64,000 nt of DNA from Sipunculus nudus (taxonomy: Eukaryota; Annelida; Sipuncula; Golfingiida; Sipunculidae): contig CM049312.1 in assembly GCA_026874595.1 (NCBI GenBank), positions 56,919,429 through 56,983,428 of the forward strand, written 5' to 3'. Below the pieces are notes generated by a model. The model was not told the origin of the DNA. It worked only from the letters and a program-made list of their open reading frames with translations, and searched no databases. The translations under genes were made by a program, and so were the position numbers. Below, one piece after another: positions 40,024 to 54,534 of the stretch. The stretch's first letter is position 1. The number at the start of each line of letters is the position of its first letter.

Positions 40024-41790
40024 TGAAAGAATGAAGAATTATGTTCATGCAGAAGCAACCAGGTTTTAATGATTTAGCATGATTCACCAGTCATTGTCAT
40101 ATTTAATGAAATGAAGGTTTTCAGCTAATGAGATATATTATATTATGGATTGTTGTAATATTGGTGTTTATCACACTTGTACAATTAATTCTGATGCACA
40201 GAATTCTGATAGAGAAAGTATGGCACTCTTTGTTAGACTGTTTTATTTGTGTTCTTTCTGTGAATTGTGATAAAAAGTCATCATTTTGGATTTTATCAAT
40301 TAATAGGCCTGTGAACTGTGATGGGCCTTAAACTGATTTTGTTTACCTAGTTTTACCTTCAGTTGAATTTTTGATTCAATTATAATGCCAGTAGTAAATT
40401 TCAGATTTAGTTTTAAATAAAAGCAAATATTTTACCACAAAGGATACAAGTTAATTTTAGCAAATACAACTGAAGCTGTCTCTCAGTTTACAGCAACACT
40501 ACTCTCGGCGCCAGTGGAGTGATCTACTGTGGAGATTTAGAGCACATACACTAGACTTAATAAAATAGACTTGACATGGTGAAGGCTCATGATGCTCAGA
40601 TTTGACAGCTCACTGAGGGCTTTCGGATGGCACATGCAAAAAAAAAGGATGAGATTCAAATTTTAAGAATTGATTACAATTTAATCAAGGGGTTGCAATG
40701 TATTGCATTGATTAAAGAATGCATTGTTTCACCATTATTGATTAATTGCTGTATTTAGACAGAAACAAGAATTCATAGCATTCAGATGAAACACTGTTGT
40801 ACAAAGTGTGTGTTTCTTTAAGACTGAAGAGTGAAGATTTAAATGAGAAAATTCCTGAATTACCAGTAACACCATATATCATATGAGACAATTATCAAAT
40901 TGCTGCATGCTAAAGTTTTTGTTCAGTGTCCTAGTCAAAGTGACAAATGTTTTATACTTAGTGAAATCTGGGTAACCCTACACAAATCTAGGTATTATTT
41001 CATTATACTTTGATAAAGATATTTCTTCTTACAAAAGACATTACGTGCTACTTCACTGTTCAGTTGTAAGTAATATACTCGCGTTATGTATATAAATATA
41101 CTTTCCAGATGCTGAGCAAACATTTTCATAATCATGTTGGGTCTCATCATAGCTATTAGCTGTATCCTGTTCAGACTCCTTGTCAGAGTCAGCAAAATCA
41201 TCTGTTAATGATCTCTTGTGAAATATAAAATATCAGTACTTAGAAGTCGTGAATTTTAAAACTTTAAAATCTTATGAAAAGTTGATTTGCTGTTAGCGTT
41301 GAACCTTGTCCCAACCAGAACAGCTCAAATGATAGTGGACCGTTATACAGAGTCAAATTCAGCAGTATATGCCCAGGTGTTCAACTGCCTGATAGGATAA
41401 AAAGTGATGTATATTACTCTATCCGTTGACTTGTAACTTGTAAAGTTGTGCACTATTAATATGACCATTTCAATGGAATGCTGTTGTGTGTTTATTACTA
41501 TTACGTTTCACTAGCAAATACTGCTCTATGTAAATCCTGTGTTAGGACTGTCTTTCATGTGTATAACCACTGTATGTATATCAGATAAAGCAGCCTGTAG
41601 AATGTCAATTTTGCAAGCACATTTAAGCATATAAACTTAGCATGGTGTAGAAAGTTGACTATGTAAATAATAGTTATGATGCATACATGGTTTTATAATT
41701 AAGTTTGTGTAAATATACTGTGAAGACTGAATATTTTATACAAGATCTTAATGTAAATAAATGGTTTTAAGATTGTATATAAGTCTTAAT
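40024..41790 (+). other. MIS12: MIS12 3' UTR
   Basis: AT-rich non-coding sequence after the stop. A first hexamer AATAAA occurs near 40417. A well placed AATAAA at 41756-41761 is followed by a T/G-rich stretch, suggesting a long UTR of about 1.75 kb with alternative ends. Confidence 0.55.
41756..41761 (+). promoter_or_regulatory. MIS12: Candidate MIS12 poly(A) signal
   Basis: AATAAA followed within 40 bp by TTTTAAGATTGTATAT and a GT-rich stretch (GTTTGAGTCTGTTTC). Confidence 0.5.
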
Positions 41791-41966
41791 CCATGTTTGA
41801 GTCTGTTTCATTGTATCTATTATCCTAACACTACCACATCTTTTATAAAGTATTTTCACCCAAACTTTATTTATTCATGTCTGTTTTGTGCACGGAGACA
41901 ACTTGAGAATCTGAATTAAGTTAAAGATCTCCCCATATCATGTCTTCAAAAACCAAATACATGTAT

Positions 41967-42230
41967 GGCCAAAAAAGGTATGGTTCTCAGGCACCACCTT
42001 CGTCAATTTTAACCCCCACATCAAAAATTTTTATCATCAATAAGAAAAGACAATTTTGATAAAATTTCCCTTGTTATGTTGTTCTTTGACCTGTTTACCA
42101 ATAAACTTCTGTTATTATCATGTTTTTCCCTTGATCATATAACAACTTTATCAAAACATACAAAAAGGTAAAAAAATCGCCTGCCTACACTGTCTGAAAA
42201 AAGTGCCTGAGAACCATACCTTTTTTGGCC
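41967..42230 (+). mobile_element. MITE family A, copy 3
   Basis: GGCC-A-run-GGTATGGTTCTCAGGCACC on the left and GTGCCTGAGAACCATACC-T-run-GGCC on the right, flanked by TAT on both sides. The ends are nearly perfect, so it may be the youngest copy in the window. Confidence 0.9.
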
Positions 42231-44085
42231 TATTTATGCACTCCTCAATTCTTGTAGTTCCAGTCCTGTCCTGGAGATGGCGTAATGAGTAACGTTGGCG
42301 CAATTCACAATGTCCTTTTTCTGGAAACTCTGGAAACTCAAAGAAACAGTTTACCACATCAAGTATGAGAAGTAATGTATATGACACCATGCCGGTTCCG
42401 ACTGTGTCGTGCATGTAGCGTCATAATAGCGTCTGAGACCATGGTCAAATGGCCAAGCAGATAAGAGAAAAATATGGTTTTGGGTGGGGGCGCTCGCATC
42501 AGTCGATGTGTACAGGAGCATTTCATTGGGGGGGGGGGGTGCTGAACAACCTTACGTTAGGAATAAATTAAGTTAATTAGCCTGGATCTAGGATAATTCA
42601 GGGTTTTCAAGAGATTTCATTAGGATTTATTTAATTATAAGTAAATCATGCTCAACTGCACGTGTCTGTCATTGGTTTGATATAATAATCTGATAGAATA
42701 CTTAATTTGTTCAAAATATTGGGAGGGAGGGGATGGGGCATAATGATATCCCTGCTCCACAATATTTATATTAGAGAGGCAGTAGCCCCCTGCTTTCTAC
42801 ACCAATGTATTTTCAATGGTTGATCGAAGAACCTGTTATAAGCGATATGACATTTTAGTCTCTCGTACATCCTTTCATGTACCGCCCTATACAGCAGTGT
42901 CATGTGCGACCAGATGCTTCTATAACATACAGACAGACGGTAATGGTCGTTTATAAACGGGGCCAGTACAAAAAGCATTGTCGCCGCTACTTATACATTC
43001 TAACTGCTTCTGTCATGGGGATAATGAGCAGTACAACCCGTGTCTTCTTAGACCAAATTACACATTTACTAAAGTAAAGTAAAATACACTAACAGTTGCC
43101 ACTATGTTGCAGTTGTTTTGAAAATAAGATACTTTTGCTTTTTGAAGAAGTTTTAATGTCATCCCATCTGTAAAACTAAAAATAATACTGCCTTTCCCGG
43201 AAAATACAATCGTATCGTGGTCAAACACCACTATATACAGGCGGCTAGTTGCAGAGATGCCGGGGAATGGGGTCTGCTGTCTTTTAGATGATGTTACCAA
43301 AATATGACATGCGATTAAACATCTTTTACCCCTTGGAAAAAACCTTGGATCCGCACAAGAAATTAGGATGCCGGACTCTCGGATTGCTTGAACCAGTTGA
43401 GGAAATACGCGTGCTTGCTAAGTAATATAATTTAGGAAACGTCATACTTTTTTTAGAAACATAGAAAAGCTGGGTCACAATGTAACATCTACGTGATCGA
43501 TATCTTTTGAAGAGTATGATCACAGTTCTCTACACCATAAAAGTATGATATATAGAAGGTTTACCTAATTACTGACGACAATTAACGCTGATGGCGGAAT
43601 TCTCTTGAATTATGAATTACGGATTTGTTTTAGTGATGTCAGAATTTCGATAGGTCCTTCAATGTTGAAGAGAAATAACTTGAGCTGACACATGAAATAA
43701 TCAATTAATAATCGGTAATTATGCTTTTCTTACAATCATAAAACATATCTTATCAACATACAATAATTATCAACTTTTATAATATTACGATTCAATTGTA
43801 ATACACAAGGATTTGAAAAGTAGACGGATAAAAATAAAATAAGCCATGACGTCCTACCATAACCAGTTTAACATGCTCAAACCAGGAAGTTGATCACAAG
43901 TTCACATTTCACCTTTGATGGACCACTGTCCTCAGAATCACAAGATCCCCCAGATCACGTTCAGTGAATTACAGCGCTTAATCTGACCGCCAGAATATGA
44001 TAGGTCTTACATGAGGTAGTTTGGGATAGGGTAACAGTTATACGTGAGATAGATACTTGATGGTTCAGTTTTCCTGTATATGAAA
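42231..44085. other. Intergenic, no recognised gene
   Basis: Short frames on the minus strand (for example 42151-42414, 43058-43300, 43326-43523) do not resemble known families. A poly-G run lies near 42530-42540. Confidence 0.5.
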
Positions 44086-44377
44086 AGCATCGTTTCCATG
44101 TGCGCGGATATGCATATATGTGCGTGAAAAATCGCTCATATGATTTTGTAACAGGGGTGTCTCCATGTGTCCGTCAGCGTATATGTGAATTTGCGTATAT
44201 GCGTGAAAATCGCCACAGGAGCGATTTTCACGCATTGAGTCCGCCTGAACTGAGGGATTCAGGGTAAAATGACCTAATTTCACCATGTTTTTGGGAAGGT
44301 CTGCTTGACCCACTGTACAAATATATACATCTGTCAGTTCACGCATATACGTATATACGCGCACATGGAAACAGACC
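44086..44377. mobile_element. MITE with TTTCCATGTGCGCG ends
   Basis: GTTTCCATGTGCGCGGATAT at about 44093 is mirrored by ATATACGCGCACATGGAAAC ending near 44372. An inner palindrome CGTGAAAATCGC / GCGATTTTCACG sits at 44201-44233. The 99-residue minus frame across it (44065-44364) is built from the repeat. Confidence 0.75.
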
Positions 44378-47300
44378 TTTAGAAAAGTATTTCACTTCAT
44401 TCTTTTTCTATTTTCACTATAAAATACCATTGAAGTGATTAATTAGCTGTATGGATTGACTTTATGTACGACTCTTGAACTAGAGAACTGAAACAGAAGC
44501 AGGGTATTCGTTAATGTTCATAATTTAAATTTTATTATTGTTATTAAATATTAGATAATCATTATATATAGACATATGTACAAAATATCAAAAACATATG
44601 GAAGCAGAAAGCTAATAAAGTCTTTAATTTTACCTGGGTTCATTACAGGCACACATTATTTTTGTTTGTGAGTTTGTCCAGAAAATGTTTGGGGAAAAGT
44701 GACTATTCCTGACACCCCGCGGAATATTTTGGTACTATTTGAAAAATCGTACCATATACCAAGTAACATGTCATTATATTTTGAAAGTATAGCCTAAATG
44801 TGGCTCATAGAATATAAATGTAACGGAGGTATGTATACATTTAGAGTGTTGTCCGTTTTTTATGCATCAGTATTTATGTATAAGTTATGTTTTCCAGATT
44901 CTCTCCACGAAAAGTAGCGAATTTCACAACGCGATAACAGTGACCATGCATATAGCTGACCTAAAATGCTACCAAAGGCGCCCGATTTAGACTTCTTGAA
45001 TCAAGGAATCCTAAAGTATTAATCTTATTAAAGATAAAGGAAGTATACTGTAGGCTGCATGTGGAGTACTTTACGGATTGCTTTGTTTGTGCTCTTAATT
45101 AAATTTTGCCCCGATTCTCAACCTAGTTAAACACATCCACGGATATTATACCAGGGGCGGATTTTTTATTGGCGGGAGTAGGGGCCCATTTTTTCGACCC
45201 CCCCCCCCCGAAAATCTGAAAATAGACAAAAAAGTCAAACATAATACCAAAAGAAGATTCGGATTTTGCATTTTATACCGTTTTTCCCCTACTTCTACAT
45301 GCGAGAGTTACGTATGACGTCTACTTGCAATGCCAGCACACTAATGTATATGGGCCAGGGTTTTGCGCCCCGTCTATTCTAAACCCCCGATAATGCCCCC
45401 CCCCCTCTTTTATAATACCCCCTATCCGCCTGACCGCCCATGATTATGCCCGACCTCCTTGTTCAGAATATAGAGCACCCTTTTATCTACACGTGCATAT
45501 ATTTGCGATTAATACACAAAATGCAAATTTCCCTTTGAAGTTGGAAGTTTTGGTTGAAGAATGGCGTAAGGCCGAAGTCAATGAATACATTATTTTGGAC
45601 CATGCTGGTCGCTTTAGATTCAGATGATCAAATGTTATTAATCAAAAGAGCAGTCGAGACCGATACCATTGTGCCAAATTTAACTGGAAGAGAAAATCAC
45701 GTGATCAGTACGATAAACATCTTATTTGACCCTCAGTTGCCGTGATTTGGTTTCATGAATGCTTTCTGATGTAGGAGTTACGGGAACACTTGAAAACCCA
45801 CACCCGGATCTCCGCATATATTATTAAAGGGTCAATGCGCACGAGAGCGGGATTTAGGGTTGTCAAGAACACCAAAGATCTTCTGATGACTCAGGCCACT
45901 AGAAAAACATCCTAAACACACGCACTCTCCACAAACCAAGTATGTCCCGTTGGCTTTTTCTAACCAAGAGTTCTTGGAAAAACTGCTGGGGACTCCATAC
46001 TTGCAATTATCAACGTAGTGTTGGAACTGCATGAAATGAATGGCTATTTATTGCCGTGCCACGGGTAAAGAATAACAGTCTGTTCACATAAAGCGAAGCA
46101 GCAGAGCGAATCGCAAAACCTGCAGCGTCTTCAGGCGAGGAATACAATAAACTTGTCTCTTTAATGTCTTCATATATTGTATTGTATGAAGAGTCCCACA
46201 ATAAACCCACAGTAATATATATGAAGATTTAGGTATGGTGTAGCCGTGAATACACGACTCGGTAGGATTTGTATTGGACTGGTAAGCCGAATTTGATTCG
46301 TGATACAAGCCATACGGGGGAATGTACATACAACGGTCATCCATCCTGTTGTACTGATATTGCTGTAAACAGCCGATAATCTTAACATTAACTTACATGT
46401 GATGAATTAACACAAAAGAATACAAGTGAAAACCAAACTAAATATCCGTTTCATTTCTTGTATCGCGTACAAGTTGGCAATCGCCAAGCAACCCGTGCAA
46501 ACCATGCTTGTATTCATGCGGACAGATATTCAACAAACATGCAGGGATTTACCAATATGCAGAGTTCAAACGGAATTTTTCTCGCAGATGATACTGATAG
46601 GTATTTTCAGAAAGTATAAAAAAATACGATTGTTCCGGTTTATGTCAAGTGACTGTGAACCTATAGGCCATGAGGCGTCAAAAATTACGAAAATATTTGC
46701 ATTCTGCATGGCGAGCAATGTTATAACGGCAATCTCCGCGCCGTTAGGCTGGTCGTAGAATCTCTAATGTCAGAGGGCCGAAATGGCGCTATAGGTATGA
46801 AGACCTGGGCGTCACTACTTATTGTGGTATCCCCAAAACGAATACACACATATATATTATAATCTCTCTCAAGGGTATATAAGCCAGCTTATACAGGGCC
46901 GAGGAAAATTAATCAGTGCAGAATAAATAATAATATCATTTTATTTTAAATTGACAACTTAAGTGATGAAAATATCTAAAATGCACTAACTTAATTCAAA
47001 TTTGTCATTAATTGCCTAATTTTCTCTAAAAATAATTTAAGGCTACTGTTGTAAAATGGGTTTGAGATCTCAATATTGGAAAACCAATAAGAAGCTATTT
47101 CTACACATAACTTAAAAATATGTTTTTATGTTTATAGGACAAACTCGATTTTAAATATTTTTATGTACGGTAGATCCCAAAACGTGAGCTAAGAAGAGTT
47201 GAAAAAATGAAAATTTTAAGTAAGAGATCCGGTTTCATTATCGATGGCTGTGACAACCACAGGCACCTGTGGTGTAAATTGAGTATGCTATTATGTAAAA

Positions 47301-47539
47301 GAGATGGTTTGCATGGGACACTGTTCATGTTATATATTAATCCTTATCTGAATATGACGGGACAGTTATCAGTTAAATATGTATATTATGAAATACAAGA
47401 TATCTACAGGAAAATTAAGCAAATGAAAATCTAGTTTGTTTGGCTCCATTATAAACGAATATCGATCCCCAGCTGACCAGCCCGATAACCAATACATGTG
47501 TATTTACATTTCTCCGCAAGAGCCGGATAGACAGCCGTG
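44378..47539. other. Intergenic, no recognised gene
   Basis: Poly-C runs lie near 45200-45210 and 45398-45406. A 110-residue frame at 46426-46758 and overlapping minus frames at 46010-46388 show no known motif, no codon-bias signal I can judge and no splice context. Confidence 0.5.
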
Positions 47540-47757
47540 AATGTTCATCAGAAGCAGATTCGGGGGGGGGGGGGGGGGGGGCTCTTTTTTTTCAGCCGCC
47601 GCAACCGTTTCTGAAGGGTTTCAAACCATTTTTTTTGCGACCTGGACCCCCCCCCCCCGGTTTCCGGACCTTGGGATCTTTTTTCTAGGTTTTTCATTAT
47701 ATAGACCGCTTGGGTTGGATCCCTCCTTTCCCTAAATCCTGGGCCCGCCCCTATCAA
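47540..47757 (-). repeat. G-rich dispersed repeat (GGATCCAG family), copy 2
   Basis: The inverse of 1163-1385: on the minus strand it reads GGGCCCAGGATTTAGGGAAA, AATGAAAAACCTAGAAAAAAG, poly-G, GGTCCAGG and a second poly-G. The long poly-G/poly-C runs at 47563-47581 and 47648-47660 belong to it. Confidence 0.7.
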
Positions 47758-48489
47758 TCGATCGCTGGATCCGGAATATAATCGATATTTACAGTAAGCC
47801 CCAAAGCTACACTGGTTTCAGATTCTGAGTAAATGCTTAGAAAATCGATTAGTACTAAATCGCTAATATAAAATGCTGAGTTTTCTTATAAATCAAATTT
47901 TAAATCATTTGACACTTATTACCGTCATAAATTGGGAACGAAAGTTCAAATTGAACATTTCATTGTTCTCCAAGTTCCTATACTTTCCTGCAGGTAAAAG
48001 AACTAATATAAATCAATATGTCTGACCTGCTTTATGCCTTCCCGTATATGTATAAGTTTTATGGAGGTACAGTAGATAACTACTTTTTCATCGTATCAGT
48101 TAATGACACTGCTGGTAGCTGCATAGGTTTGCATAAAATCAATATGGCTTTTTAATGGTGTACCTGGAAGAAATTAATTCAATGGGTGCAAACAAAATAC
48201 GGATGAGGAAATTAATTCAATAATCAGTTTAAAGGTTAAAGAAACTTGCCGAACGGTATGAAAGAGACAAGCGCAGACGAGTTCCATCCGAGCGTGATGA
48301 GCACGTGTTTAAAACCCTCACCGGTAGTCCGTGGACAACACAGTGTGGGCCGGTGTGTCAGCACGGTAGTTATGCATATATGAATTCAGGAAACGCATTA
48401 AATGCGGTCAACCCCGACGGAATAGTACAGAATATGTAATTGACTTTATCTGGAAGCGGATCTTATGAACAACTAACGTCACACAAGGA

Positions 48490-48497
48490 TATATAAT
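48490..48497 (+). promoter_or_regulatory. Candidate TATA box of the copper transporter gene
   Basis: TATATAAT lies 126 bp before the start ATG at 48616, a reasonable distance for a short 5' UTR. The surrounding region is AT-rich, so the match may be chance. A TGCACAC word that fits the metal-response core TGCRCNC lies at 48573-48579 in the presumed leader. Confidence 0.35.
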
Positions 48498-48615
48498 TAT
48501 ACATATACCGATTGTTTGCTCACAGCTAGTGTTCAGCCTTGTTCATCACGTTCAAGTCTTGCTTCGTCGCCGTGCACACAGTTGCATCGATTTATTAACG
48601 AACTTAGAAATCACC

Positions 48616-48696
48616 ATGGCGACTTACAGCTGTTGGCATTATCTGCTTTGTGCATCTGGATTACTTTATATGACTGCTGTTGCCATGGATACGACG
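48616..48696 (+). CDS. CTR1-like exon 1 (signal peptide)
   Basis: ACCATGG start context, 27 codons, donor ACG|GTAAGT. It encodes [20 protein letters not shown] and AVAMDTT, with the features of a signal peptide. An overlapping frame from 48516 is a shadow. Confidence 0.75.
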
Positions 48697-51600
48697 GTAA
48701 GTAGACAAATTTCATAAAAGTAAAATCTTAACATATTCATGAATACACTCTAAAACAACCGGCTTATCTTTCACATGTTATATATATAATTTTATATATA
48801 TGATATTGCTATACATGTTACTTGTACAACCTGTACGGGTATATCGTGCCTGGTCCTTGTATTATATTATGATCGCATTAGGGCCTATAGGCTCGTGTTT
48901 ACCTGTTGTTACAACTGTTTAGGAGATCAATATATTATTGCTGCGTTTCTTTGCCACCTTATAATATGCATCGCACGTCTGTATCACTGTTTCCAAACGA
49001 GAGCAGTTACATACAAAAAGCACTATAAACTTTACTTAATGTGTAATTCGTAAGTTGTAAACTTTATCTCGTTACTACAAGTGTGACTACTTAAAGAGAA
49101 CTGACGACCGAAAAAGACTCTAGGCTGTATATATATATGGCTTTAATAGTGCGTTCCGAGAATTGCACGCACACGCACACGCACGCGCACATTCAAACAT
49201 CATGGTGTACGTGTGTGTTGGTGTGTGAGACCTCATGCAGTTCGTCAGAACCAGAAGTAATCTTGGTATATATATTGTGAAATTTATGTTGTGAAAGAGT
49301 TGTTTCATAACCTTGGCATAGAGAGAGGTCAATAGGGTGAGACATATATGTATATTTAAAGGCTTAGTTTTGCCTGGTGTCTCCTTGTGTCAATGTGTCA
49401 TCATAGGAAACGTTCAGAGAAAGACGAATAAATAGCCCCTCAGGCAAAGATCTTTTTTAGCAGTGGCTCGCATGATTTTCTCCGTTAGGGTGTTGTATCG
49501 GATTATTTCTGTAGGCAGAGAGTCTTTTCGTTATTAGGCCTACGGCCGCTGCCATGGGTCATAACATCGAGGAACCCCGTCCGTAATACCCATCAAACGA
49601 CATCCCAGAATATGCCCCCCCCCCCCCCCCCCGTTCTCAAATTTCTTGACCCGCCACTGTTTTAAGTACAAAACGATGGATTGATAATCTTTGAACAGAG
49701 TAAAGCTGGATGCACTTAAAGCGTACAGTATAAACATAACGCGGTTGGTACTCAACTTTGACACAGGTATTCAACGGACTGTGAATATTTTACGCTGGGC
49801 GGGCAGTCGCTTGGTTAATTGAAATACTTTCGTGTATACAGCAGACATGAAGGTCATTGCTATTTTTTTATATTGCATAGCAACAGGTTGCTGTAGGAAA
49901 TATATACCCATATAGTGTGAGTTAAAACACAGTCGATGGCTGTTTTTGACTTGAATGGCTTGCTTTGAAGAAAATTTTTTTGACAACATGAATTGATCAA
50001 ATCTGATATGAAAGTTTGTTTGACCATAACCCGTTTCCTGGTACGCACTTATATCATTTTCAATGCTCCATTTTTGATTGTTTGTCGTTTGTGTTGTTGT
50101 TGTTGTTATTATTATTGTTATTATAATTATTATCATTATTAAAGGAACCTTGACTTATCCATGTTTCAAAATAGCAGCACGTGTGTCTGGTCACATATGT
50201 TGAACCATCATCCCGGCGAAAGAAATAATAGGCCTACATATGAATAAAACATGCAATCATGCATTTAAAGCATTTTATTCTAAGACCATTTATATTAGCA
50301 GACACGACTCAGTCATTGACACCACCAACAATGTTACACTCGCACAAGTCACCAACATCATGCCCTTACATGTGTAGTAGGAACATTATATATGCACAAG
50401 CTAAGCCATGCATGGGCTATATAGGTAATACATGCATGTATACAGATCACACCGATGTATAGATGACCACAGCCCAACAAAGCAACTTCTCAGCTTACCA
50501 ATTATAAAGGTAAACATGGTCATCAGCTGTCACATGTCAGTGTTACCCCCTCCGCCCGCAATACCTTGAACAAGACAGCACGTACCGACACAGTAAGGGT
50601 CCATGCAAATCATGAGATTTATTCACAGGGGGTTGTCATTATGATACTGCCAAGTCTCGTTTTGGGACAGATAAGCAGAGTTTTAAAAGATCCAATGACC
50701 TCATTTTGACTCTAACAGTTACACGCCCCTTCCTGAATACTGAATCCGCCCCCTGTATATCAATTGTGATCTGAGTATCGTGTTTCCTATTGACTTGAAT
50801 TAAAACCATTAAATCATTAATTATTCTGCTTCCATTATTATGTCATGGGAATGCGGTACAGATGCAAGGAAAACTATATGTGGCCGTATGTTACGTAACA
50901 CGTACTAAATTAGGCCGGTATAAGCACTCAACCTCACTGCCAGTACAAGAACCGTAATTATCTGCAAGTTCACCAGGCAGACATTTTGAAAGAAGGGGTT
51001 CAGTATAGCATAAGCCAAGGGGCATGTTGAAGAGTGTGTGCACTGAAAGGGGGGGGATTATTTATCCTCGATAGGCTATAGTAAGGATCCCGTAAATGTT
51101 ACCCCGTGGGACATTCTAGAAGAATTCTACGCAAGTTTTTTTTTCAGTTTAAATGAACTATTAATTTCAATAAGTTTCCTAGAAATAATGAAATAATTCC
51201 AGCTTTTCTAGTTTTATCACATGAGAAAAATTCACAAGTGAGCTTTGGGTCCTTAATTGGGCCCTTTACACAAGCAAAATAAGAATTATATAGCATAGTA
51301 ATACACCATTGTGAGCCTGTAATCTCACTCCTATATATTCACAGGTTCAACACTACCACAAGGAATACGGACGCTTGAATAATAATTGTGAAGAAAACAA
51401 GTGGCCCATGGGCCATGACGCTCAGCTGAATTCAAGGAATGTTGAACAATGAGCAAAATGACTGCCAGAGTGCAAACAAATCATGAATTTTGTGAAAAGT
51501 TCTAAGAAATGGGTTTCAGTGGGCTTTTGGATAGATGACAACTTCATTTGAAGGTCTCATAAATAGAAAAAAAAATGCGTAAAAATTTGAAAAAAATACA

Positions 51601-54314
51601 GGGAGTGCCACCAGTCTGCAGGACCTGATGTAACACTCCATGATCAATATATATCCAAAGAATCATGGCTATCAAGGCATTAGTTATTCAGATACTGGAG
51701 CTTTTGTTTGTATCAAATTTTTAATTATTCTTGGGGGTATTTATGAGCCCTATAGCTCGGAGAATATGAGTAAAAGAAATCTAATTTCAGGTTTCCAAGG
51801 AGATTTTTTATTAGTCTCAGTAAGTGTGTCAAGTAAGAAGATTCTAGGTACAGCAGTTACAGTTTTTGGCATGTTAACAGATGACCACTTCATTTGAAAG
51901 TCTCATAAATTTTTATAAAAATTGATTAAAAAATTAAAAAAAAAATACAGGTGGCGCCACCAGTTTGCAGGAACTGATGGAACACTCCATGATCAATATG
52001 CCTGCAAAGAATCATGGAGATCAATGCATTGGTTATTCAGATACTGGAGTTTTGTATCACTTTTTAATTATTCTGAGGGGTACTTACTACGAAGGATATG
52101 GGTAACAGAGACCTAATTTCATGTTTTCACAGAGACTTTTCATGAACCCTTCTTGATGTCAAGTTAGAAGAATCTAGGTCAAGCGGTAACGATTTGTGCC
52201 CTGTTAACAGATGACAGCTTCTTTTAAGGTCTCAAAAATAAAGAAAAAATTTCGTAAAAATTGAAAAAAATACAGATGGCGCCACCAGTTTACAGGAACT
52301 GATGGAACATCCCATGATCAATATTCATGCAAAGAATCATGGTAATCAATGCAGTAGTTATTCAGATACTTGAGCTTTTGTATCAAATTTTGCATTATTC
52401 TGGGGGGTACTTCGGAGCCCCATAGCTCCAAGGATATGGGTAACAGAGACCTAATTTCAGGTTTTCAAGGAGATTTTTCATGGACCTCTCTGGAAATTAA
52501 GTTTGAAGATTCCAGGTCCAGTGGTTACGATTTGTGCCCTGTTAACAGATTACAGTTTCATTGAGGTTTGAAAAAAAAAAAAAAAAATTTGCAAAAATTT
52601 GAAAAAAATACAGGTGGCGCCACCAGTCTGCAGGAAGTGATGGAACATCCCATGATCAATATTCATGCAAAGAATCTTGATGATCAATGCAGGGTTATTC
52701 AGATACTTGAGCTTTTGTTTCAAATTTTGCATTATTCTGGGGGATACTTCAGAGCCCCATAGCTCTGAGGTTTTGGGTAACAGAGACCTAATTTTCAGTT
52801 TCCTAGAAGACTTTTCATTGGCCTCTCTGCATGTCAAGAAAGAAGATTCTAGGTCCAGCCGTTATGATTTGTGCCCTGTTATCAGATGACCGCATCTTTT
52901 AAGGTATCAAAAATAGAGAAAGAAAATTGTAAAATATAGAAAAAATACAGGTGGCGCCACCAGTCTGCAGGAACCGATGACACACTCCATGATCAATATC
53001 CATGCAAAGAATCATGGTAATCAATGCATTAGTTGTTCAGATATTTGAGTTTTTGTATCAAATTTTCATTATTCTGGGGGGTTCTTCAGAGCTCCATAGC
53101 TTGAAGAATCTGGGTAACAGAGACCTATTTCCAGGTTTCATAGGAGACTTTTCATGGGCCTCCCCGTATGTCAAGATAGAAGATTCTAGGTCCAGTTGTT
53201 ACGATTTTTGCCCTGTTAACAGATGACTGCATCTTTTAAGGTCTCAAAAATAGAGAAAAAAATCGAAAAAAAATACAGGTGGCGCCACCAGTCTGCAGAA
53301 ACTGATGAAACATCTCATGATTAATATGTATGCCAAAAATCATGACCAACAGTGACGTAGTTAATGAGATATTGAAGTTTTTGTATGAAATTTTTCACTA
53401 TTCTGGGGGGTACTTTGGGGCCCCATAGCTTGAAGGATATGGGTAATAGAGACCTAATTTTTATTTTCCATGGAGACTTTTCATAGGTCTCTCAGAATAT
53501 CAAGAATTAAGATTCTAGGTCCAGTCTTAACGATTTGTGCCCTGTTAACAGATGTCAACATTTAAAAAGGTCTCAAAAATAGAGAAAAAAATTCTTAAAA
53601 AATCGAAAAATACAGGTGGCGCCACCAGTTTGCAGGAACTGATGGAACATCTCATGAAGTTTTTGTATGAAATTTTCGACTATTCTGGGGGGGTCCTTTG
53701 GGCCTCATATCTCGTAGGATATGGGTAACAGAGACCTAATTCCAGGTTCCCAAGGAGATTTTTCATGGACCTCTCTGGATGTTAAGTAAGAAGATTCCAG
53801 GTCCAGCGGTTACGATTTGTGCCCTGTTAACGGACGGACGGTCGGCCGGACAAAGAGTGATCGCTATAGCTCAGATGACTTACAGTCAGCTGAGCTAAAA
53901 AATGGAAAAGAAAATACTAATGTACAAATTCCTGCGCGCTTCTTTTGAGCTGTCACATATAGGTAAAGGTTTATACCGACATGAAAGGTCAAAGGTCAGT
54001 GAGAGTGGGAACATTTTTTATTTACTTTTTTATCCTCGCATACACAACATACATTAGGCCTAGTTTAATGTTCATACACTGCAGGCGCAGCTTACCACTA
54101 TAGAAGACCTTTTATTGAGTCAACTAATTCATGCCTAAGCGAGTCTTATTTTTTCAAGCATTTACTGGCTTGTTTCCATACAAAACAAGCAAAATGTAAC
54201 GCCCATATATAAAAACTGACTTTCTTCTGAAAAATTGCATGCAATTTACGAACTGTGAACCTGTCTGCATTACACAGGTTTCACTCTCTCTCTCTGTCTC
54301 TCTCTGTCTCTCTC

Positions 54315-54383
<69 letters not shown>

Positions 54384-54457
54384 GGTTTTGTACATTCAGC
54401 CGCTGGCCTGTACTGCATGGAGAGGCAATGACCAATGTCCTTTTCCCATGTAGGGTC

Positions 54458-54534
<77 letters not shown>

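Noticed and set aside
46010-46758. Overlapping frames on both strands (up to 110 residues)
   Set aside because: No motif, no splice-consistent neighbours and no similarity to a family I can name.
51600-53860. Seven regularly spaced repeats considered as a CRISPR-like or protein-repeat array
   Set aside because: Units are ~335 bp, diverged throughout, lack short identical repeats with unique spacers and lack an open frame; they are inner units of a transposable element.
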